Assembly: GCA_947499735.1 (NCBI GenBank)
Contig: CANMPP010000002.1
Coordinates: forward strand, 603,701-667,700
Direction of reading: 5' to 3'
From: an uncultured Pelagimonas sp.
Lineage (GTDB): Bacteria; Pseudomonadota; Alphaproteobacteria; Rhodobacterales; Rhodobacteraceae
Length of the DNA: 64,000 nucleotides
Shown: one piece after another, positions 44,594 through 52,935 of the stretch
How the letters are laid out: each line of letters starts with the position of its first letter
Numbering within the stretch: position 1 is the stretch's first letter
Position numbers and translations under genes: made by a program
The notes under the pieces: model-generated
Seen by the model: only the letters and a program-made list of their open reading frames with translations
Database searches by the model: none
What the model was told of the DNA's origin: nothing

Positions 44594-47500
44594 TTATTTC
44601 TTCGAGACGTCCAAAACAAAAACATCAATTAAGCCTTTAAGCTCTAACGGAATTTTAGATTCGAGGTCAGATTTTAGCTCCATCGGATTTTTGATGCCGT
44701 GTTTCTTCTTTCCTGCAATTTTTTCGTTGTCACCAAACCAAAGGACAAGATAGATACCTTGTTTTTCCGCGTCTGGATGGATTGCATACAAGTTATTCAA
44801 TTGCTCAGAGGCAGCCTCGTACAACTTTGGATGCCACTGCCCTTTGACCTCCGTTACGAGCAGGCGTCTTTCGCTGCCTAAAAGCTTTCCAGCCGTAAAA
44901 TCGCAACGTTTATCATGCCTTAGATGGTGTTCTGGAGTTATTGTAATGCTTTGAGGCCTCAGTATCAGGTCTAGCCGTTCAGCAATGATCTTGGTGCACG
45001 GCTCTTCATCTAGCCTCTTATCTCCAGCGTAGAAAAGCTTTGCTGTGTCGAACTCTCCACCGTCTATTGCAGCCTGAAGTTGCGATAGTTCGTGCAGCAC
45101 GAGTTTTCTCAGCCCATCGACCGTTACAGCTGCGCCGTGGTCTAGCATTTCTACAATTTGCTGTGGCGTCGGTGGGGTGAAATCTGCAAGAGCCTTCTTT
45201 CTCGTCAGTTCGGTGCGTATGCTTTTGAGGTCTTTGACCATATCAGCGTAACGGCTATCAGCGATCAGGCGTTTTAACACGGGTATTGCTGCGTCAGGAT
45301 GATCGCTGGAAATTGACCAAACCAGTTCAGTAAGACAACGATAAGCCTTTTCACCTTGTGGACTTTCCGAGCCATGGCTGCCGGGTAAAGGAACTTTTGG
45401 CCAAACCTCTATGAACGCATCAAGGATGGCCTCTACCTTGCAAGAGGTCAGGCTTGGCCACGCTTCATTGTCGATGCGATTGCCTCGTCCCCTCCGCTCA
45501 TAGATTGCAAGCACCGTATCTTTGTCTGCTGCAAGCCAATCAAAGTAGACGTCTGGCAACTCAGGGATGAAGTAAAGTGCGCGGAAGAACCAAAAGTTTC
45601 GCCTTTGCTCAAGTTCTTCGTCTTCTGTCTGATTTGGCCAGAAGAACACAAACTCGGCACAGCGTTCGAGAATAAGTTCTTTGAGTCGCTCATGATCCGC
45701 AAACCCTGCGGCGATGTTGAATAGTGTATCCAAAGTGCGCAATGGAAGTGCTCGATAGCGAGCCAGCCATTCAATAGACAGTTTTGCGCGGAGCGGCTGG
45801 AACTCCTCTTTGTATCCAAGCCAGCTTGAATTGGTGTGACCTTTGGCTCCCTGCGCTAACTGAGGCTCGACATATCTGCGCAAGAAGCTTTCCACATTGG
45901 CCATACTCGCAAAAATTTCGATATCGATGGCAGTCTCAAAAGCAGTTGCTTCCTCATCGGGAACGCCGGGGTAACTACCAACGTCTGTTTTTACAATCTC
46001 TAGGGTGTCTTTCGAAATGTTGGATATTTTTCCGGTTGCTCGAAATTCAGCAAGGCAGGCAGCGTGTAACACGCGAGCCACATCGCGCCAGTTGCCAAGC
46101 GCGACATCTCTTAGTGATGGGACGTACTCCGAGAGAAAGCCAAAGCAATTCCGCAACGCTTTCTCGTGGTCGACATGTCCGCAAAGCTCTTGTTCTAGAT
46201 CATATGGCTGGATCAGGTAAAGGCCTGCAATCCTGTCTAGCCATGACCAATGCCTTCCATTTTCTATCAACACCTTATCTCTCAGCAAGGACGCTTGGTT
46301 CGCATCAGAAACGGCCTTTTCGCGCCTCTTCCGCCTCCTCTCGAACCTGTATCTACGTTCACGATGCTCACGCATCATTTGTTGATTGTTTCGATTCTTT
46401 TTCGTCCACTCCTCCAGAAAAGCCCCTTTTTTTTCTTTGGCTTGCATTCGCATTTTTTTGCGGAGTTCATCCGGGCCGCGATGCTCAGGCTCACGGTGGT
46501 GGTTGTGGGGGGCAAGAAACTCACTCCACAGTGCAACATTATTGCGGGCGAATGCTAGGTCAGCGATGAACTCCCAATCATTGGGTTGGAAATGCAAACC
46601 AGAGTGGGATTGCCATTCAAACGCCTCAAGCCGTATTTCTTTGATCCGCTCTTTGTCAGTTTCATGATTCAACGCGATTTGCATGATACCTTGCCGAAGG
46701 TCGTCGTTATCCGTCAGCAATTGGACAGATGCTGAGCGGTCCGGCGACATAGAGCTATGGAAATTTAGGTTCTTTACCCAACCCCAGAATCGCTTTGGGT
46801 CGTGGGGTTTGTCGCTGACCTCGCAGTAATGATCCAACAATAACCCGATGATCTTGCTGGTTCCATTTCGACAGTGGCAATTATGGGCTTTCTGGCCACA
46901 TATACACGTCAAATCCACCGACAGAGAGTCAAGCAAGTCTGTGGTCAGCTTGTAGTCCAGTGTTTTGATAAGGTTACGTAAAAAGTACCTAGCACCAATG
47001 ACACGTTCGCTGGATCTTCTCGCTCGTGGGTACAGGTTTGCAAAGACGCGTAGATAGCCCGTCAGATAACTGATTGAGAAATGAGAAACTCCCAACTGTT
47101 GGATTAGCTTTGCAGCTACCTTCATAGACAGGAGATCGGCTTGGAAGATCAACTGAGCCAAGTTGGCATCATGGCTAAATCCTGGAGTTGCCAGCAACAA
47201 CATAGCCGCCAGGACACGCGTATGTTCATTTGCTTCGGTCGAAAGACAAAGTACGCTCAACTCAGTAGACAGTTGCGACGTCGCTGGAGAGCCTTCCAGC
47301 AATTCAAGAATTAAGTCGCGAAACTGTCCGTCTGATTGCGGGGAAAGGTGAGGCCTGACTTCTTCAATGACTTCCGCGCTGAACAGGCTGGCTACACTAA
47401 AGCGCCTCCAGAAGTCACCTCTACGAAAATACGGGTCTTGGTCTTCAACGTCCTTCAAACACCGAACAAGGCGGCGCTTTGATGTTGAGGCCAGTTGGGA

Positions 47501-48595
47501 TGGATCGCCGTTCGCAAGAACAGCGTAAGCGTCGAGGTCAATGGCAGCTTCTTGTATGGGCTTGTTTCCAAGCGAAGCCATCCAGCCAACAAGTCCTCGT
47601 AGTTCATCACGTACGGTTGAGTTTGGGGCGATGATTGGTAAGCATCGCTCAAGTGTAAGCGCGTCACTTGGATCAGCTATTCGTTTTGTAAGGTAGTCCG
47701 CTGCCGAATACTCTGCGATGATCTTGTGGACCGGACGATGACTGTCAACAGTCTCACACGGTTTGAACATCCGGGTTGCTAGGATTGTTTGCTTGCTGCC
47801 AGCGTCCGCAACAAGAGTTTCCATGAGGGGATAAAGAGAGTCTTGGGTTGCCTCACTGGTTGTCACGCCTTCTGCACCTGACATTAACAGTTTTGCAAAG
47901 ACCTCTGATGCGGCTTGCACCTTCTGGATGGCAGAAAAAGAACCGGTAGTTTTTCTCACGCTAGCATTGGCTTCTTTGGCCAATCTTTCCAGCGCTTGTT
48001 GGAAAATTGATCGTTTGTCGGAAAATCTGCGACCACTCTCAATGAAGGCGTCTGCAAAAAGCTTAAGAAACTGAGGATTGGGTAGAAGCGCCTCTAAGTC
48101 AAACCTCGCGACCTCGGATTGGAAAACGTCGTAGTCTTCGCTTGGGACATAGTTTTCGAAAATTCTCTTTTGCTCATCCGTGGTGAACTCGGTCAACCGC
48201 GCGACAAGTGGCTTTTCGCGAAAATAGTCTTGAAAGGCGCTATTTGCTGAGTTGTCCCATTCGCTTGATCTACTGGAGATTAGTAACCTTGACGGGCCTA
48301 CGGAAAGTGCGGCTGCGAGCAGTTTGTCAATGCCGCTTGCGTCAACCTTTGCCAATTCATCGTAAGCATCAATGACAAGTGGCTGGCCGGTAGCAATTGC
48401 GCGAGTATGGATAAACCGGTTAGCTGTAACGACTGAGGTCTTAAGTTGCCTTGCCAAGCTCTCCATAAGGCTGGTTTTGCCGCCGCCCGGCTCCGCCAAG
48501 ACAACAACAAAACGCGGACCTGCAAGAAGCTGGGCTTCATTGTAGGTTTTTTTGTCGTCTAAAAGTGTGCGTGGCAGATACAAACTTGCACTCAT
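44594..48595 (-). CDS. NACHT/STAND-type ATPase with C-terminal PD-(D/E)XK nuclease, candidate antiphage effector
   Basis: 1333 residues. N-terminal NTPase: P-loop AEPGGGKTS at 34-42, Walker B with the NACHT-like acidic pattern LVIDAYDEL at 74-81, and sensor-like RLLISSRSSEW at 103-113. A long helical, repeat-like middle follows. It contains a CxCx6CxC cluster near residues 559-575, possibly a zinc knuckle, and a very basic coiled stretch near 708-765. The last 130 residues form a restriction-endonuclease fold: Asp1232 (CDFTAG), then Glu1249-Val-Lys1251 (LLVTEVKGQW) and a strand LVLWFG. STAND ATPases with nucleases (Avs, NACHT systems) are established antiphage proteins, but there the nuclease is usually N-terminal; here the order is reversed. 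It is divergent from the polymerase-like gene in an integrative element. Confidence 0.75.
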   Translation of the reverse strand: MSASLYLPRTLLDDKKTYNEAQLLAGPRFVVVLAEPGGGKTSLMESLARQLKTSVVTANRFIHTRAIATGQPLVIDAYDELAKVDASGIDKLLAAALSVGPSRLLISSRSSEWDNSANSAFQDYFREKPLVARLTEFTTDEQKRIFENYVPSEDYDVFQSEVARFDLEALLPNPQFLKLFADAFIESGRRFSDKRSIFQQALERLAKEANASVRKTTGSFSAIQKVQAASEVFAKLLMSGAEGVTTSEATQDSLYPLMETLVADAGSKQTILATRMFKPCETVDSHRPVHKIIAEYSAADYLTKRIADPSDALTLERCLPIIAPNSTVRDELRGLVGWMASLGNKPIQEAAIDLDAYAVLANGDPSQLASTSKRRLVRCLKDVEDQDPYFRRGDFWRRFSVASLFSAEVIEEVRPHLSPQSDGQFRDLILELLEGSPATSQLSTELSVLCLSTEANEHTRVLAAMLLLATPGFSHDANLAQLIFQADLLSMKVAAKLIQQLGVSHFSISYLTGYLRVFANLYPRARRSSERVIGARYFLRNLIKTLDYKLTTDLLDSLSVDLTCICGQKAHNCHCRNGTSKIIGLLLDHYCEVSDKPHDPKRFWGWVKNLNFHSSMSPDRSASVQLLTDNDDLRQGIMQIALNHETDKERIKEIRLEAFEWQSHSGLHFQPNDWEFIADLAFARNNVALWSEFLAPHNHHREPEHRGPDELRKKMRMQAKEKKGAFLEEWTKKNRNNQQMMREHRERRYRFERRRKRREKAVSDANQASLLRDKVLIENGRHWSWLDRIAGLYLIQPYDLEQELCGHVDHEKALRNCFGFLSEYVPSLRDVALGNWRDVARVLHAACLAEFRATGKISNISKDTLEIVKTDVGSYPGVPDEEATAFETAIDIEIFASMANVESFLRRYVEPQLAQGAKGHTNSSWLGYKEEFQPLRAKLSIEWLARYRALPLRTLDTLFNIAAGFADHERLKELILERCAEFVFFWPNQTEDEELEQRRNFWFFRALYFIPELPDVYFDWLAADKDTVLAIYERRGRGNRIDNEAWPSLTSCKVEAILDAFIEVWPKVPLPGSHGSESPQGEKAYRCLTELVWSISSDHPDAAIPVLKRLIADSRYADMVKDLKSIRTELTRKKALADFTPPTPQQIVEMLDHGAAVTVDGLRKLVLHELSQLQAAIDGGEFDTAKLFYAGDKRLDEEPCTKIIAERLDLILRPQSITITPEHHLRHDKRCDFTAGKLLGSERRLLVTEVKGQWHPKLYEAASEQLNNLYAIHPDAEKQGIYLVLWFGDNEKIAGKKKHGIKNPMELKSDLESKIPLELKGLIDVFVLDVSKK

Positions 48596-48676
48596 GCTTG
48601 CAAGATATGGTGCTGGGCTGCATGCTTCCAGCTAAATTTGGTGATTGGAACGCATTTGTAGCCATTTTCTAAACCC

Positions 48677-50137
48677 ATGTTGGGTTTTAGGTATTTCGAA
48701 CTCAGGCAAATGAAGAAAACAGATAGATACGCGCACGAAAACGCTCGCCCATTTGATCCACAATGGATCGCCGGGACACCGAGGCTGGCCGAGTTTTTGG
48801 ACCGGCTATGCGCGGGCTTGACTGCCGCACGAGCGAAGCCACACAAGGCTGATGCGAGGCCGCGTTTTGAAGCAGCCGTCAAGGCCCTTGTGCTTGACTT
48901 GTTCCGGGCACATGAGAGCGACCCCGCACTTGAAGTCGGCATTGGGACCGGCAGGACCGCCGTGCAGCAGGTTTGCAAGTCCCGCTACGGGGCTAGCTTC
49001 CTTTCAGCACGTACCTTCGTGGATGGAGTGAAGGCGCTAGAAGACGCTGGGTTTATCATGGTCAGCACTCCATATTGGGATGACCCCGCGAAGAAGAACA
49101 GCCGTGTAGCCCGATACAGAGCGACCCCTTCCTTATTGGGAAGAATAGAAAAAGCTGGTGTATCTTTGGTGGATTTGCGACGGCACCCGAGCGCTGAAGG
49201 CATCCGCTTGAAAGACAGCAAGAAGCGCCTTGTTGAGTACGGCGACAACGCTTTTGCCATTGCGGCGAGAGACCGACTACGAGCCATCAACGACATGCTT
49301 GAAGGCCATTGGGCTGACCTAGCACTTACTGATGAACAACTGGCGGCAGAGTTGAAGCATATTGGCAGGGCACGAGACGACGAAGCGGCTCAATCTTTCG
49401 ATTTTGCCGCCCGCACGGTCTACCGGGTTTTCAACAACAATGACTGGGAGCAGGGCGGACGCTTTTACGGTGCTTGGTGGATAAGTGTTCCCAGCCATTT
49501 GAGACGGCATATTTTGATCGACGGAAAGAGGACGGTTGAAGTTGATTATTCTGGCATCCACGCCGCGATGCTATTCGCACTTGCGGGTAAGGACATTCCA
49601 TCGGACCCATATTCGCGCTGTGTCACAAACAAGGGGAACGACATTGAACGCAAGCTGGTGAAGACGACCTTCAACGCGCTTTTGAATGCTGATAGCGTTA
49701 AGGGCATCAGCGAGATTAAAAAGTATGACGAAACGTTGACCGGTCGTAACTGGGAAGACTTCAAGCGTTTCATTGTTAATAGCTATCCAGAATTTGAGGA
49801 TCAATTTGCGACCGGTGCCGGGTTGCGGCTTCAACGTATGGACAGTGACCTAGCGGAAACCGTGATGCTCCAGTTTGCAAATAAGGGCTACGCCTGTTTG
49901 CCGGTACATGACAGCTTCCTTGTGCATCACGAAATGCAAGACGTCTTAGAGGCATCCATGAAGGCGGCATTCGCGCACTTGTTTGGCAAACAAGGCTATG
50001 TCGGCTTTGAACTTGGTATCGGTGAAGCCTTAGCGCCGAGCGAAAACTCTATACAACAAGGTGTAGACAAGTTGTTGAACCCATCAGGATATGAAGGTCG
50101 TTTACAAGTATTCCTGGATCAAAAGCACAATCAGTAG
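48677..50137 (+). CDS. Winged-helix protein with family-A DNA polymerase-like palm motifs
   Basis: 486 residues (475 if it starts at the ATG at 48710). The N-terminal half includes a winged-helix-like stretch (SARTFVDGVKALEDAGFIMV, about 111-130). The C-terminal half has three motifs in family-A polymerase order: motif A-like VEVDYSGIHAAMLFAL near residue 290 (compare DYSQIELR), motif B-like IERKLVKTTFNALLN near 325, and motif C-like CLPVHDSFLVHHE near 410 (compare VHDE). No 3'-5' exonuclease is seen. It may be the element's replication polymerase/initiator, or part of a defence module with the divergent STAND nuclease, whose start is 81 bases away. Confidence 0.6.
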   Translation: MLGFRYFELRQMKKTDRYAHENARPFDPQWIAGTPRLAEFLDRLCAGLTAARAKPHKADARPRFEAAVKALVLDLFRAHESDPALEVGIGTGRTAVQQVCKSRYGASFLSARTFVDGVKALEDAGFIMVSTPYWDDPAKKNSRVARYRATPSLLGRIEKAGVSLVDLRRHPSAEGIRLKDSKKRLVEYGDNAFAIAARDRLRAINDMLEGHWADLALTDEQLAAELKHIGRARDDEAAQSFDFAARTVYRVFNNNDWEQGGRFYGAWWISVPSHLRRHILIDGKRTVEVDYSGIHAAMLFALAGKDIPSDPYSRCVTNKGNDIERKLVKTTFNALLNADSVKGISEIKKYDETLTGRNWEDFKRFIVNSYPEFEDQFATGAGLRLQRMDSDLAETVMLQFANKGYACLPVHDSFLVHHEMQDVLEASMKAAFAHLFGKQGYVGFELGIGEALAPSENSIQQGVDKLLNPSGYEGRLQVFLDQKHNQ

Positions 50138-50513
50138 TGCTATTCTCTATATGTGAGTAGATCATTTATCATATTGATAATAATGAAAAAAGTATATGGA
50201 GATTTGGTATAGGCTGGCGGTCGCGGGGGGAGGTTCCCGCTCCCTCATTACTGGTAACGATTTTTGGTTAGACTGATTTTTACCCTAAATGTTTATTAAT
50301 CAGTTGATTTTATTTGATTTTATTCCCTATCGGATTCGCCGCTCTCATAGTTAATGGTTGGGATATTATCATGCTGGAATAGTGTGGCGGGTCGATGTGT
50401 GGATTTTCTCTATTAATCCTCCTCAAACCATGTGCCAGCCCATCGACTGGTTTCTGAGCTATCGACAAAGGTAACAGATAGCCGTTCCCAAAACCGCACG
50501 GAAAGTTTTCAAT
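50138..50513. other. AT-rich intergenic stretch with tandem decamers
   Basis: No gene is supported. The 10-mer TTGATTTTAT occurs twice in tandem at 50304-50323 in a strongly AT-rich context just downstream of the polymerase-like gene, and a GC-rich hairpin (GCGGG/CCCGC) lies at 50223-50240. A replication origin or simple termination region of the element is possible. Confidence 0.3.
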
Positions 50514-51155
50514 CTAGCGTTCACATCTGAGCTTGTCATATTCAGTCTTTACCCGTCTCTCGACAAAACCAGCGGAGACTTGTTGTGCAGGCAGGCTGGC
50601 TACAATCTCTTCAGCTCGTTGTCTGAATTCTGCTTGTATGGCCACTTGCACCATCATCTCGTAAACCAAGTTTGCGGGGTCGCCTGAGCGCTTCAACTCT
50701 CGATAGGTTTCAAGTCCAAGGTGTGTTGGTGGTAGATGTCCAATGCCTGCGGACCGGCCTGTATATCTGTGTAAGTTTATGTTTACATAGCCAAAACACG
50801 ATTGAATGTGCCCGCCATAAGAGTGATTTTCACTGGGGCATTCTCGGACAAGTGGTCCGTCGCTTTCGTGCCGCCCAAATTGCTGTTGAGGATCACTTTC
50901 CACCCAATCACCTACCAGTTGGCTTGAGGTCGGCACTAGTTGAACCAAGTGCGGAACGCGTAATTTATTCGAAAGATACGCTTCGCGCTCAGCTACAGTA
51001 AGCGTACCATCTACCTCCTTTTGGGCCAGTGCCGCAAACTCGGTGTTCGCGGTTTCGATCTGCATTGCGATGGACGGCGCAAGGCTGTGGATCAATGCAA
51101 GCTGGGCATCAGGGTCCAAGCAAGCGGTCTGACTTGCATACCAATCGGGGAACAT
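50514..51155 (-). CDS. Hypothetical protein, possibly the frameshifted C-terminal part of the upstream gene
   Basis: 213 residues starting MFPDWYASQTACLDPDAQL. No family is recognised. It is predicted mostly helical; the centre has a Cys/His-containing segment (SYGGHIQSCFGYVNINLHRY). Its frame is open upstream into the end of the 51092-51541 gene, reading KPSVAAFGRQDTEQRFFDMF before the Met. The two may therefore originally have been one protein of about 340 residues, now split by a one-base shift near 51150-51230. Confidence 0.45.
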   Translation of the reverse strand: MFPDWYASQTACLDPDAQLALIHSLAPSIAMQIETANTEFAALAQKEVDGTLTVAEREAYLSNKLRVPHLVQLVPTSSQLVGDWVESDPQQQFGRHESDGPLVRECPSENHSYGGHIQSCFGYVNINLHRYTGRSAGIGHLPPTHLGLETYRELKRSGDPANLVYEMMVQVAIQAEFRQRAEEIVASLPAQQVSAGFVERRVKTEYDKLRCER

Positions 51156-51541
51156 GTCGAAAAAGCGTTGTTCGGTGTCTTGGCGGCCAAACGCCGCAAC
51201 TGACGGCTTCTGGCGCGTCGTGCAGCAGCAAGACTGCTATTTCTCATGATTTCATCGTGATGCCCGTAGGGAATACCTTGGGTCAGTGTATCATAGTATG
51301 CGGTCCGGTCGTAGTCAGCATCACCGGCACGAAGTCCGACGATGACGGCCAAGCTGGCTGGAACATGCGCTGCATAACGCACAAAGCTGTTTCCATTCGT
51401 CCAGTCCCATTCGTTAAGAAGGACGGGCACTTCATCTCTCATGACGGCTTTAATGCCGCCATCGTCAAACAACCTACTGGAGGCGACACCAGAAAGCACA
51501 AGTGCAATGGCGGCAATGGAAACTTTATAAACCGTTTTCAT
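51092..51541 (-). CDS. Hypothetical membrane-anchored or exported protein
   Basis: About 149 residues from the ATG at 51541, which follows a GAAGAG site. The N-terminal hydrophobic segment (YKVSIAAIALVLSGVA) could be a signal anchor. The body has IVGLRAGDADYDRTAYYD and is not recognised. The C-terminal 25 residues overlap the next gene in another frame and are atypical, so the real protein may shift frame and continue into 50514-51155. It lies inside the integrative element near the XRE regulator. Confidence 0.45.
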   Translation of the reverse strand: MKTVYKVSIAAIALVLSGVASSRLFDDGGIKAVMRDEVPVLLNEWDWTNGNSFVRYAAHVPASLAVIVGLRAGDADYDRTAYYDTLTQGIPYGHHDEIMRNSSLAAARRARSRQLRRLAAKTPNNAFSTCSPIGMQVRPLAWTLMPSLH

Positions 51542-51665
51542 ATCAAATCTCTTCTTTTTCAAGGCGCAGAGTAAAACACCCGACTTCTGCACACAGTTAT
51601 CCTAAAATGGTATTATCCTGATTTCGGATTAACCCACTGCCTGCATTCGATCAACAGGCAGTTAT

Positions 51666-51932
51666 TTGACAAAAACACTTCGCACACCCGAACACGTTTA
51701 CCTGTGCCAACGGCTCAGGCAGGTGCGCCTTGATGCTGGTCTGACCCAAGCTGAACTGGCGGAACGACTGAACAAGCCGCAGTCTTTTGTTGCGAAAGTA
51801 GAGACGCAAGAACGCAGGCTAGACCTAATCGAGTTCGTCAAATGGAACATGGCGTGCGAAGACTTAGACGCTGCGCACCAAATCATCTCGGCGCTGGCGG
51901 ATGGCATGTCCGGCAGTCCTCTAACGCCCTAA
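51666..51932 (+). CDS. XRE-family helix-turn-helix regulator
   Basis: 88 residues, read from a TTG codon. RLRQVRLDAGLTQAELAERL and the following PQSFVAKVETQERRLDLIEF form a Cro/C1-type helix-turn-helix. It probably represses genes of the element or the integrase. It converges with the integrase gene and overlaps its stop by 4 bases. No ATG start exists in the frame, so the exact start is uncertain. Confidence 0.8.
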   Translation: MTKTLRTPEHVYLCQRLRQVRLDAGLTQAELAERLNKPQSFVAKVETQERRLDLIEFVKWNMACEDLDAAHQIISALADGMSGSPLTP

Positions 51933-52918
51933 ACCTCGAACTGTTCAATCGCCTCTTTCAACTGTGCCAACGTGAAGCCTTGCCGTAAGTAGACTTGCTG
52001 AGTGACGCCTGCACGAGCATGGCCGACGATGCACTGATAAATCGGCTCCGGAACGTCAGCTTGCCCAAGCCTTGTCACCATAGTGTGCCGGAAGCTATGA
52101 AAAACAACACCGGGTCTTTTAAGCCCAAGTTTAGGTAAGAAGCTTTCATTGTACCAGCGCCCCAAATTGCGTCCGTAGCCGCCATTGACGTTATAACTGT
52201 AGTCTGGAAACAGGCGCTGGCCGCGACTTCGGCTTTCAATGAAGTCGAGAAAGCCCAGTCGGATCAACTCAGAGTGCAGAGGTACTTTGCGCCTACTGGC
52301 ACTGGCTTTCACTCGTTTGTTATCGTCGCCTTCGTCAGTGATGTTTAGGAACCATGTTTCACCGTCTTGCTGAATGTCAGCAATGTCGAGTTGGCAAATC
52401 TCGTTCAGGCGCGCCCCGGTGAACAAGCCCAACAATACGCCCCACCTGTGACTTTCCTTCCGAACAAGTCCGGAGGGGTTATCAGTCAACTCGGTGAAAA
52501 TCAGTTTCGTTTGTTCCGAGGTATAAGGCTTTACTGTTGTTTCCGCGTGCTTCTCTTTCGCAACTTTCATGCCCTCAAAAAGCGTGTGCGGTGAGTGCCC
52601 GTGCCGTTCAGCCCAGTCAAAGAACATCTTGAACATTTGGATGTGGCTGTTGATCGTCTTGGCCGCGATCTTTTTGTGACCAGGTTCTTTGATGACCTGC
52701 ATCAGCGGCATGGCCTTCAACTTGGGTTTGGTGTTTCGGCTGGATGGTAGCGCCTGCAACACCTTCTTCACCTCGCTCGCATCCTGTTTGGCGATCGTTG
52801 CAAGCAACCGATCAGGGCCGAAGTATTCTACAAGGATGTTTAGGTAAGCCCGGTTCTGACCAGTGGTCTTTGCTGCCCACTGTCGGGAATGTTCAGCAAT
52901 GAAATCATCTACCGCCAC
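51929..52918 (-). CDS. Tyrosine recombinase (integrase), catalytic part
   Basis: 329 residues from a GTG codon. SAM-like N-terminal core-binding domain (AVDDFIAEHSRQWAAKTTGQ onward), then the catalytic domain with the first Arg in LFTGARLNEICQL, HSFRHTMVTRL (HxxR) and the second His plus nucleophilic Tyr in GHARAGVTQQVYLRQG. It integrates and excises the element at the tRNA-Cys site just beyond 53576. Upstream, the same coding sequence continues one frame away as 52936-53508, so this is probably the C-terminal two thirds of one frameshifted protein. Confidence 0.9.
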   Translation of the reverse strand: MAVDDFIAEHSRQWAAKTTGQNRAYLNILVEYFGPDRLLATIAKQDASEVKKVLQALPSSRNTKPKLKAMPLMQVIKEPGHKKIAAKTINSHIQMFKMFFDWAERHGHSPHTLFEGMKVAKEKHAETTVKPYTSEQTKLIFTELTDNPSGLVRKESHRWGVLLGLFTGARLNEICQLDIADIQQDGETWFLNITDEGDDNKRVKASASRRKVPLHSELIRLGFLDFIESRSRGQRLFPDYSYNVNGGYGRNLGRWYNESFLPKLGLKRPGVVFHSFRHTMVTRLGQADVPEPIYQCIVGHARAGVTQQVYLRQGFTLAQLKEAIEQFEV

Positions 52919-52935
52919 GCCCAGAGGCGACGAGG

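Noticed and set aside
44249..44632. A 127-codon plus-strand frame with Cys and Gly-rich sequence
   Set aside because: It has no domain or start signal, overlaps the end of the STAND gene antisense, and sits on the element border with the attachment site.
50222..50250. A sequence resembling a T arm (GCGGG...GGTTCCCGC)
   Set aside because: No acceptor stem, anticodon arm or CCA end can be folded around it, so it is treated as a plain hairpin, not a tRNA or tmRNA end.
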